Positions 19,019-27,907 of a stretch of 64,000 nucleotides of DNA are shown one piece after another. The translations under genes and the position numbers were made by a program. The notes below the pieces were generated by a model, which saw only the letters and a list, made by a program, of their open reading frames with translations, searched no databases and was not told where the DNA came from. The DNA lies in the NCBI RefSeq assembly GCF_004916905.1, contig NZ_SDLV01000010.1, positions 186,001 to 250,000 of the forward strand, read 5' to 3'. This DNA comes from Chryseobacterium candidae (lineage in GTDB: Bacteria; Bacteroidota; Bacteroidia; Flavobacteriales; Weeksellaceae). Each line of letters opens with the position of its first letter. The first letter of the stretch is position 1.

Positions 19019-19240
19019 AGAACTGATGTTAGATTGTTTAAAGATACAAACGCTAAGCTGCAAAATTATTCCCTACAATAATTTATTTTGAATTACGTTT
19101 TTTGAGCTAAAATAGTATTAAATTCAATCTCTTACTTCAAAATAAAACATTTTTATAATCCAATATATGATTTGACAAAAAACTGATAAAAATCTTTAAA
19201 ACACCCTTATTTTTATTACCTCCACACCACGTTTTTATTA

Positions 19241-19248
19241 TATATTTG
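19241..19248 (+). promoter_or_regulatory. Bacteroidota -7 box of the aspartate aminotransferase gene
   Basis: TATATTTG matches the TAnnTTTG consensus and lies 21 bp before the start codon. The expected -33 TTG is only weakly present. Confidence 0.45.
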
Positions 19249-19268
19249 TTCAAATTCAAAAAAATACA

Positions 19269-20462
19269 ATGGATAAACTTTCAGATAGAGTAAAAAGATT
19301 AGGATACTCCCAGACATTTGTAATGTCTAACAAAGCCAGAGAAATGAAAGCAAGCGGAATAGATGTGATCAGCTTAACTCTTGGTGAACCGGATTTCGAT
19401 GTTCCGGACAATATCAAACAGGCAGCATTCGATGCCATCAATCAAAATTACAGCCACTACTCTCCTGTTCCAGGATTTCCGGAACTGCGTGAGGCTATTG
19501 CATATAAATTAAAAAGAGATAATAACCTGGAATACAAATCTACCCAGATTTGTGTTTCCAATGGAGCTAAACAGGCAATTATCAATGTTCTGGCAGCTAT
19601 TATCAATGATGGTGATGAAGTTCTTCTTCCTGCACCTTACTGGGTAAGCTATGATGAAATGGTAAAAATGATGGGTGGAACTTCTGTAATGCTTTCTACA
19701 TCTTATGTTACCGATTTCAAAGTGACAGCAGAACAAATTGAAGAAGCTATTACAGAGAAGACCAAAGCAATACTTTTCAGCTCACCGTGCAATCCGTCAG
19801 GAGGATATTATACTTATGACGAATTAAAATCTATCGCCAAAGTAATTGCCAAGTATCCTCAGATAACGATAATTTCTGACGAAATTTATGAATACATCAA
19901 TTATGAAACGAATACCACTTCAATTGCACAGTTTCCTGAAGTCTATGAACAAACGGCCGTAATCAACGGAATGTCAAAAGCATTTGCTATGACCGGATGG
20001 AGAATTGGGTATTCTGCATGTCCTGAATGGCTGGCAAAAGCTTGTGAAAAAGTTCAGGGGCAGATGACCAGCGGTGCTAATACAGTAGCACAGAGAGCTT
20101 CTATCGTTGCATTGAAAACAGATCCTTCCGAATACAGATATATGATTGATGCTTTCAAAAAAAGAAGAGATCTTGTCTATGAACTGATCAAAGAAATCCC
20201 AGGATTCAAAGTAGTGCTTCCCAAGGCAGCTTTCTATTTCTTCCCGGATATTTCGTACTACATCGGAAAAACCCTTGATGGAACAGAAATTAAAGATTCT
20301 GACGACTTTGCCATGTTCCTTCTGGAAAATGCTCACGTTGGGTGTGTAGGCGGATTCTCTTTCGGAAGCCCGGAATGCATCAGATTCTCTTATGCCGCCT
20401 CTGAAGAAGATTTAAGAGAAGCAATGAAACGAATTAAAGACTTATTGGAAAAATTCAATTAA
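19269..20462 (+). CDS. Pyridoxal-phosphate aminotransferase, aspartate type (class I)
   Basis: A 397-residue fold-type I aminotransferase. SLTLGEPDFDVP is the N-terminal substrate loop and NGAKQAI the cofactor phosphate region. SSPCNPSGG and SDEIYE place the ring-binding residues, and NGMSKAFAMTGWRIGY carries the Schiff-base lysine (Lys237). The layout matches AspB-like aspartate aminotransferases, which interconvert aspartate and oxaloacetate with 2-oxoglutarate/glutamate; a broader aromatic or prephenate specificity cannot be excluded. The M16 protease starts 32 bp downstream, so the pair is probably co-transcribed. Confidence 0.9.
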   Translation: MDKLSDRVKRLGYSQTFVMSNKAREMKASGIDVISLTLGEPDFDVPDNIKQAAFDAINQNYSHYSPVPGFPELREAIAYKLKRDNNLEYKSTQICVSNGAKQAIINVLAAIINDGDEVLLPAPYWVSYDEMVKMMGGTSVMLSTSYVTDFKVTAEQIEEAITEKTKAILFSSPCNPSGGYYTYDELKSIAKVIAKYPQITIISDEIYEYINYETNTTSIAQFPEVYEQTAVINGMSKAFAMTGWRIGYSACPEWLAKACEKVQGQMTSGANTVAQRASIVALKTDPSEYRYMIDAFKKRRDLVYELIKEIPGFKVVLPKAAFYFFPDISYYIGKTLDGTEIKDSDDFAMFLLENAHVGCVGGFSFGSPECIRFSYAASEEDLREAMKRIKDLLEKFN

Positions 20463-20494
20463 CAAATTAATAATCCAAAATAAACACGACAGCA

Positions 20495-23434
20495 ATGAAT
20501 CTGTTAAAAAAACTAACCATCGTTACAAGTATTGCCGCTGCAAGTTTTGCAGGATATGCTTTTGGCCAGGATTTTCAGTGGAAAGAAGCTACTTCCAATG
20601 GCTACAAGTACAAATACGTAACCAATGACCCTACTTCTGCAAGGTACTACACTTTGAAAAACGGACTAACGGTTATTTTAAGCCCTACCAATAAGGATCC
20701 GAGAATCCAAACGTATATCGCAACAAAAGCGGGAAGTAAAACCGATCCTGCAGATCATACTGGTCTTGCCCATTATCTGGAGCATATGCTTTTTAAAGGA
20801 ACAAACCAGTTCGGATCTAAAGACTGGGCAAAAGAAAAACCTCTGCTGGATCAGATTGATGCTCTTTACGAAAAGTACAATCAGACCAAGGATGAGGCTA
20901 AAAGAAAAGAAATCTATAAAGAAATTGACAGAGTTTCCGGAGAGGCAGCAAAATTTGCAATCGCAAATGAATATGATAAAATGATGGCCGGGATGGGAGC
21001 TGATGGAACTAACGCCTTCACTTCTTTTGAACAGACAGTGTACACAGAAGATGTGCCTGCAAATGTTCTTGACAAATTCCTTGCTGTACAGGCTGAAAGA
21101 TTCAGAGAACCGGTTTTAAGGCTCTTCCACACGGAACTTGAAGCTGTATATGAAGAAAAAAACAGATCACTTGATGATGACGGAGATAAGGTTTTCGACA
21201 CCATGTTCGCCAATCTTTTCCCTAACAACAATTATGGTAAGCAAACCACCATCGGAACGATTGAACACCTGAAAAACCCTTCTCTGCACGCTATCAGAGA
21301 ATATTATAACAATTATTATGTCCCTAATAACATGGGAATCATTATGTCCGGAGATTTTAATCCGGATGAAGTAATTGCAAAGATTGATAAGGCTTTCTCT
21401 TATATGAAGCCTAAAGCCATTCCTGAATATAAAGTGGGACAGGAAAAACCGATTACTGCTCCGATTGTAAAAGAAGTGGTGGGACCGAATCCTGAAAACG
21501 TAATGCTTGGGTTCAGATTTCCGGGAGCTTCTACCAAAGATGCAAGAATGCTGAATCTTGTCGGAAATATGCTTACCAACGGACAAGCAGGATTAATTGA
21601 TCTTGATCTGGTAAAAAAACAGAAATTACTGGGTGCTTACGCCGGATCTTATGCGTTAAAAGATTATTCCGTTTTACTTTTACAAGGAAAACCGACCGAA
21701 GGACAGTCTCTGGATGAAGTAAAGAATCTTCTTCTTCAGGAAGTGGATAAGTTAAGAAAAGGAGAGTTTTCTGATGATCTGATTCAATCTATTGTTAACA
21801 ACGAAAAGAAAGGTATTATTCAGAAAGATGAAAAATATTCGTCAAGAGCAAGTATTCTGATGGATGAATTTACTTCGGATGTTGACCACAAAGCATCGTT
21901 GGAATATGTTGACGAAATTTCAAAACTTACCAAGAAAGATATCATGGATTTCGTATCCAAATATCTTCAGAACAATAACTACGTTGCTGTTTACAAAAGA
22001 AAAGGAGAAGACAAGAGCATTGTAAAAGTTGATAAACCAACAATTACTCCGGTTTCTGTTAACAGAGAAGACCAGTCTCCTTTCCTTAAGAAGATTGACG
22101 AGATGCCTGAAAATCCTATCGCTCCGGTATGGTTGAACTATGACAAAGACATTGCCAAAAATAAATTAGCTGATGTGGATGTACTTTCTGTAAAAAACAC
22201 AGACAACGCTTTGTTCAGAATGTATTACCACTTTGATTCCGGAAAATGGAACAACAAAATTCTTCCATTGGCAGCTGAATATCTTCAGTACTTAGGAACG
22301 AAAGACAAATCTTCCGAGGTAATCAGTAAAGAATTTTATAAACTTGCTTCAAGTTTCAATGTAGGAGCCGGAAATGAAGAAACGTATGTATCTCTGGAAG
22401 GCTTAAATGAAAACTTCGATAAAACAATTGCTTTATTTGAAGATCTGATTAAAAACTGTCAGGCAGACCAGGGAGCTCTGGATGCTTACAAAACAAGGCT
22501 GAAGAAGGCCAGAGCCAACGCTAAACAAAATAAAGGAACCATTATGGCCGGATTGAGAAGCTACGCTCAATATGGTGCACAGAATCCTTTCAACAATGTA
22601 CTGAGCGATGCTGAACTTGATGCTTTAAAAGCAGAAGATCTGATTAATGTTCTTCATGATTTATTTAATTTCAAGCATAAAGTATTGTATTACGGACCAA
22701 AATCAGGAAATGAAGTGGTAGCATCTTTGAAACCTGTCCACAAACTTCCTGCAAGTTTAAAAGATCTCCCTAAGTCTAAAACTTTCGCTCAGATTCCAAC
22801 TGATAAGAACAAAGTATTATTTGCTCATTATGATATGGTACAGGCTGAAGTGTTCTGGGTAAGAAATTCTGACCAGTATAATCCTTCTACGACTCCAACA
22901 GTAAGTTTATTCAACAACTATTTCGGAGGCGGCATGGGATCTATTGTTTTCCAAACGATCAGAGAATCAAAAGCACTGGCTTATTCTACGTATTCCAATT
23001 TTGCACTTCCTAGCAAGAAAACAGATAAGGATATGGTAATGGCTTATGTAGGAACACAGGCAGATAAATTCAATGAGTCTACAACGGCTATGAATGAGCT
23101 TTTGACTACCCTTCCGAAATCTGAACAGTTATTTGAAACCGCGAAAAGCGGATTGAAAAAATCTATTGCTTCTGAAAGAATCACACAGGACGGAATCATC
23201 TTCTCTTATCTGAAATCTCAAAAGCTTGGAAACAACTTTGATATGAGAAAGAATGTCTATGAACAGGCACCAAAATTGTCTTTTACAGACATCAATTCTT
23301 TCCACGACAAGGAAATGAAAAATAAGAATTACACATATTGTATTGTCGCTTCCCAAGACAAAGTGAACGAGGAAGATATGAAGAAATTAGGTGAAGTAAA
23401 AAAACTTAATTTAACTGAAATATTTGGTTATTAA
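20495..23434 (+). CDS. M16 family zinc metalloprotease (two-domain, insulinase type)
   Basis: A 979-residue secreted protease with a signal peptide (residues 1-24, ending FGQ). The inverted zinc motif HYLEH is at His93-Glu96-His97, and the distal glutamate lies in the LEAVYEEK helix, so the N-terminal half is catalytic. The C-terminal half contains NYFGGGMGSIVFQTIRESKALAY, the R/Y-bearing substrate-binding segment of an inactive M16 half. Such clamshell proteases cut peptides in the periplasm. It follows the aminotransferase closely and ends at a strong terminator. Confidence 0.92.
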   Translation: MNLLKKLTIVTSIAAASFAGYAFGQDFQWKEATSNGYKYKYVTNDPTSARYYTLKNGLTVILSPTNKDPRIQTYIATKAGSKTDPADHTGLAHYLEHMLFKGTNQFGSKDWAKEKPLLDQIDALYEKYNQTKDEAKRKEIYKEIDRVSGEAAKFAIANEYDKMMAGMGADGTNAFTSFEQTVYTEDVPANVLDKFLAVQAERFREPVLRLFHTELEAVYEEKNRSLDDDGDKVFDTMFANLFPNNNYGKQTTIGTIEHLKNPSLHAIREYYNNYYVPNNMGIIMSGDFNPDEVIAKIDKAFSYMKPKAIPEYKVGQEKPITAPIVKEVVGPNPENVMLGFRFPGASTKDARMLNLVGNMLTNGQAGLIDLDLVKKQKLLGAYAGSYALKDYSVLLLQGKPTEGQSLDEVKNLLLQEVDKLRKGEFSDDLIQSIVNNEKKGIIQKDEKYSSRASILMDEFTSDVDHKASLEYVDEISKLTKKDIMDFVSKYLQNNNYVAVYKRKGEDKSIVKVDKPTITPVSVNREDQSPFLKKIDEMPENPIAPVWLNYDKDIAKNKLADVDVLSVKNTDNALFRMYYHFDSGKWNNKILPLAAEYLQYLGTKDKSSEVISKEFYKLASSFNVGAGNEETYVSLEGLNENFDKTIALFEDLIKNCQADQGALDAYKTRLKKARANAKQNKGTIMAGLRSYAQYGAQNPFNNVLSDAELDALKAEDLINVLHDLFNFKHKVLYYGPKSGNEVVASLKPVHKLPASLKDLPKSKTFAQIPTDKNKVLFAHYDMVQAEVFWVRNSDQYNPSTTPTVSLFNNYFGGGMGSIVFQTIRESKALAYSTYSNFALPSKKTDKDMVMAYVGTQADKFNESTTAMNELLTTLPKSEQLFETAKSGLKKSIASERITQDGIIFSYLKSQKLGNNFDMRKNVYEQAPKLSFTDINSFHDKEMKNKNYTYCIVASQDKVNEEDMKKLGEVKKLNLTEIFGY

Positions 23435-23441
23435 AATAAAC

Positions 23442-23469
23442 AAAAAGCCCTTATAAACAGGGCTTTTTT
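23442..23469 (+). terminator. Rho-independent terminator after the M16 protease
   Basis: AAAAAGCCC-TTATAAACA-GGGCTTTTT forms a stem with a strong T tract. Confidence 0.85.
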
Positions 23470-23518
23470 ATTTAACAGTATACCAAAAACAATTATAGAT
23501 TTTATTTATCGATTTCAG

Positions 23519-23550
23519 TTTGTTCGATAGATGAATCTTTTGTATATTTG
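23519..23550 (+). promoter_or_regulatory. Bacteroidota-type promoter of the peroxiredoxin gene
   Basis: TTTG at 23519-23522, 20 bp, then TATATTTG at 23543-23550 match the -33/-7 consensus (TTG ... TAnnTTTG). The start codon at 23584 leaves a leader of about 25 nt. It lies just after the M16 terminator. Confidence 0.65.
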
Positions 23551-23583
23551 CACAAGAAATTTAAATATAAAAACAGAAAAATT

Positions 23584-24216
23584 ATGTCTTTAGTAGGAAA
23601 AAAATTCCCAAACTTAACAATTGACGCAATGTCTGAGATGGGTGACGATTTAAGAATCAACATCCTTGATGAAGCAGTAAACAACCAGCAAAAAGTTCTT
23701 TTATTCTGGTACCCTAAAGATTTCACTTTCGTATGCCCTACTGAGCTTCACGCTTTTCAGGAGGCTTTAGGTGAGTTTGAAAAAAGAAACACTAAAGTAA
23801 TCGGTGCATCTTGTGATACTAACGAAGTACACTTCGCTTGGTTGAACACACCAAAAGATAACGGAGGAATTGAAGGAGTAACTTACCCGCTTTTAGCTGA
23901 TACTCACAGACAATTGGCTAACACATTAGGAATTGTTGATCAGGATTTTGAATATGATGAAGATGGAAACGAAGTTTTCACAGGTTCTAACGTAACGTAC
24001 AGAGCAACTTACCTTATTGACGAAACTGGAAAAATTTTCCACGAAGCGGTAAACGATATGCCTCTGGGAAGAAACGTAAAAGAATTCTTAAGATTAATTG
24101 ACGCTTACACTCACGTACAAAAGCACGGTGAAGTATGTCCTGCAAACTGGGAAGAAGGAAAAGATGCTATGAAAGCAGACAGAACTTCTACTGCAGAATA
24201 CTTAGCAAAAAATTAA
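23584..24216 (+). CDS. 2-Cys peroxiredoxin (AhpC/TSA family)
   Basis: The enzyme reduces hydrogen peroxide and organic peroxides. From the ATG at 23584 (MSLVGKKFPN) it has 210 residues; 12 extra in-frame residues upstream lie in the promoter and leader and are rejected. FTFVCPTE carries the peroxidatic Cys51 and HGEVCPANW the resolving Cys185. The C-terminal stretch reads as a full typical 2-Cys type. The thioredoxin-fold gene downstream is the likely electron donor, and the small protein after it belongs to the same group. A TAnnTTTG promoter precedes it. Confidence 0.93.
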   Translation: MSLVGKKFPNLTIDAMSEMGDDLRINILDEAVNNQQKVLLFWYPKDFTFVCPTELHAFQEALGEFEKRNTKVIGASCDTNEVHFAWLNTPKDNGGIEGVTYPLLADTHRQLANTLGIVDQDFEYDEDGNEVFTGSNVTYRATYLIDETGKIFHEAVNDMPLGRNVKEFLRLIDAYTHVQKHGEVCPANWEEGKDAMKADRTSTAEYLAKN

Positions 24217-24233
24217 TATCTTAATTTAAATAT

Positions 24234-24321
24234 AACAATGTAACAATCTAACAGTATAACAATTTGAAAAGTCATTTCTTGAATTGTTAGATTGGTCAAT
24301 TTTTTAGATTGTTACATTGTT
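24234..24321. repeat. Nested inverted repeat between peroxiredoxin and thioredoxin genes
   Basis: AACAATGTAACAATCTAA at 24234-24251 is repeated exactly in reverse complement at 24304-24321 (18 of 18). Inside it, TAACAATT at 24257-24264 pairs with AATTGTTA at 24282-24289. The whole stretch can fold as one long AT-rich hairpin of about 88 nt. It could be a small mobile repeat (MITE or REP-like) or a processing or attenuation structure within the operon. Confidence 0.7.
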
Positions 24322-24342
24322 TATTTTTTAAAAAATAAACTT

Positions 24343-24651
24343 ATGTACACAGAATTAACCGAAGATACATTACAGAATATAGTTAATGACAACGAAAAAG
24401 TAGTTGTTCAATATGGCGCAACATGGTGTGGAAACTGCAGAATAATGAAGCCGAAATTCAAAAAATTAGCTTCTGAAAATGATTCTATTCCATTTTTGTA
24501 TGTAGATGCTGAAAAGCTTCCTGAAAGCAGAAAATTAGCAAAAGTAGATAACTTACCTACTTTCGCCATCTTTAAAAACGGAGAACTGGTTAATCAGGTT
24601 CAATCTAACCAGGCAGAAAGTTTAATTAACCTATTTAACGAATTAGCATAA
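24343..24651 (+). CDS. Thioredoxin-family protein
   Basis: A 102-residue single-domain thioredoxin. From the ATG at 24343 (MYTELTEDTL) the fold is complete; the 17 in-frame residues upstream lie inside the inverted repeat and are rejected. The active site is ATWCGNCRIM (Cys29, Cys32), and the cis-proline loop is NLPTFAIF. No signal peptide is present, so it is cytoplasmic. Position after the peroxiredoxin suggests that it reduces that enzyme. Its stop overlaps the next start by one base. Confidence 0.9.
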   Translation: MYTELTEDTLQNIVNDNEKVVVQYGATWCGNCRIMKPKFKKLASENDSIPFLYVDAEKLPESRKLAKVDNLPTFAIFKNGELVNQVQSNQAESLINLFNELA

Positions 24652-24899
24652 TGAAATTACCCGTAATCAGACAGTTTTATCAGAATCAGACTCCTGAAAA
24701 CCTTGAAAAAACATTAGAAGTACTGGAAAGTTTCTGCGAGTTCAGAGGAACAAGTGAAGAAGATCTGAATGTTGCAGGAGAGTTGATTACCAACATCTGC
24801 GGAGCTTTGGAAGTTCACGCCAACGTACAGAACGGAATGAGCGAGAAAGATGCTTTGAACTCATTTGCACAAAAGGTTTTAGGATCAATCGACAAATAA
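24651..24899 (+). CDS. Small conserved protein of the peroxiredoxin-thioredoxin operon (possibly DUF6952)
   Basis: An 82-residue, mostly helical, acidic protein without a signal peptide or membrane segment. Two cysteines stand out, one in ESFCEFRG and one in NICGALEV. Its start overlaps the thioredoxin stop by one base (TAATG), so translation is coupled. From memory it resembles a small Flavobacteriia family listed as DUF6952 that accompanies thioredoxins; that name needs checking. A redox-partner role is inference from context only. Confidence 0.75.
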   Translation: MKLPVIRQFYQNQTPENLEKTLEVLESFCEFRGTSEEDLNVAGELITNICGALEVHANVQNGMSEKDALNSFAQKVLGSIDK

Positions 24900-25094
24900 G
24901 ATCCTGCGATTTTTCCTAATCAATAGATGATAAAAAACACAATATACGATACCTCTGAGGTTTTCCTCATTACTATACTTTTTTCTATTCTTTAGAATCT
25001 TTATTTACAACTGTAAAATGTACTTCAGAAGACCTTAACCAGTCACATGAAGCTGGAAGTTGCATGAAAATTTCAAAAGAATAACCAATTAAAA

Positions 25095-25117
25095 TCCTGG
25101 TGATAATATCACCAGGA
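25095..25117 (-). terminator. Terminator of the BI-1 family gene
   Basis: TCCTGGTGATA-A-TATCACCAGGA is an almost perfect palindrome with 11-bp arms. On the minus strand it is followed by TTTTAATT, 33 bp after the stop of the membrane protein. Confidence 0.7.
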
Positions 25118-25149
25118 ATATAATTTTAAAAAATAAGAGACAGCTCCTA

Positions 25150-25839
25150 TTAGTTTCTTCTGTTCATCAGAATACTTAGAATATACCAGAATAAAAGCAT
25201 AATGGAAGCAAAAAGCTGTAATGCCGCTCCTACATATTGGTTCGTTCCATACGAATCTTTCAATTTACTTGTCTGATATAAAATAGTAGCTGAAGCCAAA
25301 ATTACCATTCCAACAGAGAACCACAATCCAAGGTTAAAACCGAAGATCATCCCTCCTACAATAAGTCCGATAGAAATAAATCCACCGATTACAATGATAT
25401 TTCTTAAAAAAGAAAAATCTCTTTTAGAAGTGAATGCTACTGCAGAAATACCTGCAAACATTGCAATCGTTAAAGTAGCAGCCTGGAAAATTAGATTAGC
25501 TCCTCCTTCAATATTAGTCGCAATAAAAAGCAGTGGCATGAAAATAATTGCCTCTAGTAAAATGTAAAATCCTAATCCCATATATTGGGTAGATTTACTT
25601 TGTGAAAGAGACCATTTGGAGGATAAAACAGAAGCCAGCCAGAAAACCCCGATAATTAGTAACCAGATATATTTTTGTTCGAACATCATGAAAATGATTT
25701 CTTTCGGAACAGTTTTTAATAATATGGTTTCAACTCCAATAAATGCAAGAATCGATAATGCAACATGCAGATACGTCTTCTTGTAAAAATTCGCTTTCTC
25801 CACATCCGAAGAATGAGCGACTAAAACATCTGTCATCAT
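25150..25839 (-). CDS. Bax inhibitor-1 (BI-1/YccA) family membrane protein
   Basis: A 229-residue protein with seven hydrophobic segments. The motif MGLGFYILLEAIIFMPL and the AATLTIAMFAGISAVAFTSKRDFSFL stretch, described here as its two halves GLGFYILLEA and AVAFTSKRDFSFL, are typical of the BI-1 family. Members form pH-sensitive calcium-leak channels or protect membrane proteins; the role in this organism is unknown. There is no signal peptide and the N-terminus is cytoplasmic. A second Met immediately after the first is an alternative start. The next gene upstream is a small secreted protein 33 bp away, so co-transcription is possible. Confidence 0.88.
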   Translation of the reverse strand: MMTDVLVAHSSDVEKANFYKKTYLHVALSILAFIGVETILLKTVPKEIIFMMFEQKYIWLLIIGVFWLASVLSSKWSLSQSKSTQYMGLGFYILLEAIIFMPLLFIATNIEGGANLIFQAATLTIAMFAGISAVAFTSKRDFSFLRNIIVIGGFISIGLIVGGMIFGFNLGLWFSVGMVILASATILYQTSKLKDSYGTNQYVGAALQLFASIMLLFWYILSILMNRRN

Positions 25840-25872
25840 AGTTAATATTTTTTTATTTAATCGAAAATAAGT

Positions 25873-26319
25873 TTATTTTGCCGGCAATACACCCAAAATC
25901 TTTCCATCATCTTCAAATACAGCCGTTATAGCTTCTTTCGAAGAAGATTCTCCTGAATATTTATATTTAATACTTGGATGATTCAAACCATCCATCGTTT
26001 TATAATATCCTGCCTTTAAGATTTCAAGCTTTTTATTGGGATCAATGCCATCTTTAACTTTTTTAAGAACATTATCCGTCACAATTTCCTTCACTTTCTC
26101 AGAAAGCAGCCCATCAATAGTCTTTCGGTCAGATGCCTGTAAAGCATCAATAAACTTAAGAAAGTTATCATTATACAAACTGATATTTTCCTTACTGATA
26201 CTAGCCTGCTGCTCTTTTTTGGGTCCGTTTTCAACCTTTGCTCCGGCGACTTTCTGTGCAAAAATCAACTGCCCGCCCACAAGAGCAAGTCCCAGCAATA
26301 ATTTTTTCATAGTATTCAT
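25873..26319 (-). CDS. Small secreted protein of unknown function
   Basis: A 148-residue protein with a clear Sec signal (MNTMKKLLLG to FAQ at about residue 22); Met4 is an alternative start. The mature part is lysine-rich and helical, with a repeated sense of 'dose and decay' helices (ISLYNDNFLKFIDALQASD, KEIVTDNVLKKVKDG), and ends AVFEDDGKILGVLPAK. I recognise no family. It lies 33 bp upstream of the BI-1 gene on the same strand. Confidence 0.65.
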   Translation of the reverse strand: MNTMKKLLLGLALVGGQLIFAQKVAGAKVENGPKKEQQASISKENISLYNDNFLKFIDALQASDRKTIDGLLSEKVKEIVTDNVLKKVKDGIDPNKKLEILKAGYYKTMDGLNHPSIKYKYSGESSSKEAITAVFEDDGKILGVLPAK

Positions 26320-26356
26320 TTTGTTCTGGTGAAATAAGTGATGGAAGATACGAAAA

Positions 26357-27391
26357 TCAGACCAGTTCTAAAAATTTCATTGTATCTACATTATCTGCAT
26401 ACGTATCAAGTCCCGGATTTTGTGCTTCACCAAAAGGAATGGCATTCATTTTCAATTCCTCTTTTGCCACTACACACTGAATATTTTCTTCATTTTCTGC
26501 AATAAAGTTTTTCACATCATCTAATGATTCATATCTGCTGAAATTGATTACAGAAAGCGGACTGAACAGCTTATCATCCTCTTTCAGCATGACAAAATTG
26601 TTATCCCAGAACTTATCCTGATTTAAAAGATAAACCGCTCTGTTATAATCATAATTGTTGGCATATTTATTATGGTTGATAATATCCTGGTATCCTAAGA
26701 AATTTTCAAACAATCTGTCTATCACAAAATCCTGCGGAATGAAAATTCTCGTCACATTTCTGCATCCTAATCCAAAATACTGGAAAATATCTTTCGCCAG
26801 AAGCTGCAGTTCCTCATCCGTTTCATCACCTTTCAAAACCGCAACAGAGGTTCTGTTTTTACGGATAATACTTAAATGATTCTTGAAATAATATTCCAGA
26901 TATCTCGCTGTATTATTACTTCCCGTAGCAATAACTGCATCAAAATTCTCCAATTTTTCAACAAATTCAAAAGCTACATTTCCATTGGAAAGCTCATTCC
27001 ACTTCTTTAATAAAAACGGAATCATATACTTATCCTTTGAAGATAATTTAATGACAGGGATATGATTGCTCAAGATAACAGAAAGCACGTCATGAAAGCC
27101 AACCAAAGGAATATTTCCCGCCAGAATAAGTCCAACTCTTTTTGAAATTTTTGAGATTGAATAATTTCCAAGCCAGTTCTTAATGTTTTCTTCAGTGAGA
27201 AGATCTGTCCATTGCTGTAAAGCAAATTTCTGATTATCAATGGTAAACCACGGATTCTCTATTTCTGATTTTTTTAACAATAATTCAATATCAGAATCAT
27301 CTTCATTGTGATCTTCCGGTTTCTTCGCTAAAAACGCTTTTATATAATCACTTAATTTAATAAGTCCTAAAACTTGATTTTCGGTATTCAT
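26357..27391 (-). CDS. LuxC-like acyl-CoA reductase
   Basis: A 344-residue aldehyde-dehydrogenase-fold protein of the LuxC/acyl-CoA reductase group, which reduces acyl-CoA or acyl-protein thioesters to aldehydes with NADPH. LAGNIPLVGFHDVLSV is the cofactor-side loop, ATGSNNTARYLEYYF the Rossmann turn, and FGLGCRNVTRIF contains the candidate catalytic cysteine. No lux genes are near. It is divergent from the ferredoxin gene with 59 bp between starts, a pairing that I recall as recurrent in Flavobacteriia; the physiological substrate is not known. Confidence 0.83.
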   Translation of the reverse strand: MNTENQVLGLIKLSDYIKAFLAKKPEDHNEDDSDIELLLKKSEIENPWFTIDNQKFALQQWTDLLTEENIKNWLGNYSISKISKRVGLILAGNIPLVGFHDVLSVILSNHIPVIKLSSKDKYMIPFLLKKWNELSNGNVAFEFVEKLENFDAVIATGSNNTARYLEYYFKNHLSIIRKNRTSVAVLKGDETDEELQLLAKDIFQYFGLGCRNVTRIFIPQDFVIDRLFENFLGYQDIINHNKYANNYDYNRAVYLLNQDKFWDNNFVMLKEDDKLFSPLSVINFSRYESLDDVKNFIAENEENIQCVVAKEELKMNAIPFGEAQNPGLDTYADNVDTMKFLELV

Positions 27392-27419
27392 AATTACTTT
27401 AAAATTGGGTAAAATTTTG

Positions 27420-27427
27420 TAATTTTG
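27420..27427 (+). promoter_or_regulatory. -7 box of the ferredoxin gene
   Basis: TAATTTTG matches TAnnTTTG and sits 23 bp before the start codon. No good -33 match is seen at the right distance. Confidence 0.45.
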
Positions 27428-27450
27428 TGCAAATTTAAAAAAAATTAGCG

Positions 27451-27801
27451 ATGGCTATTAAAATAACTGATGAATGCATTAACTGCGGGGCTTGTGAACC
27501 AGAATGCCCAAACAATGCAATATATGAAGGAGCTGTAGATTGGAAAGCTTCTGACGGTACGGCTCTTCAAGGTACAATTACTCTGCCGTCCGGACTTACT
27601 GTAGACGCCAATTCACCACAGGAACCCGTAAGTGATGATGTATACTTCATTGTAACAGATAAATGTACAGAATGTAAAGGATTCCACGAAGAGCCTCAGT
27701 GTGCAGCGGTATGTCCTGTAGACTGCTGTGTGCCTGATGAGGATCACGTAGAATCTGAAGAAGCTCTTCTTAATAAAAAAGCATTCTTACACGGCGAATA
27801 A
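27451..27801 (+). CDS. Dicluster 4Fe-4S ferredoxin
   Basis: A 116-residue ferredoxin. The first cluster motif is CINCGACEPECP and the second, spread by a short insert, is CTECKGFHEEPQCAAVCP; the paired distal cysteines complete two [4Fe-4S] centres. Between them lies an unusual insert of about 30 residues (VDWKASDGTALQGTITL), longer than in classical clostridial-type ferredoxins. It is cytoplasmic and acidic. It is followed by a terminator and the serC operon. Confidence 0.9.
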   Translation: MAIKITDECINCGACEPECPNNAIYEGAVDWKASDGTALQGTITLPSGLTVDANSPQEPVSDDVYFIVTDKCTECKGFHEEPQCAAVCPVDCCVPDEDHVESEEALLNKKAFLHGE

Positions 27802-27807
27802 AAAATT

Positions 27808-27837
27808 CCGTCTCATTTCCGTGAGGCGGTTTTTTTG
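27808..27837 (+). terminator. Rho-independent terminator after the ferredoxin gene
   Basis: CCGTCTCA-TTTCCG-TGAGGCGG forms an 8-bp stem with one G-U pair, followed by TTTTTTT. Confidence 0.8.
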
Positions 27838-27907
27838 ACCCAAAATCCAATAAATCAAAATAAAGCAAAGGGGATTTAAAACCCTGAAGCATCAAAAAAA
27901 ATAAAAT

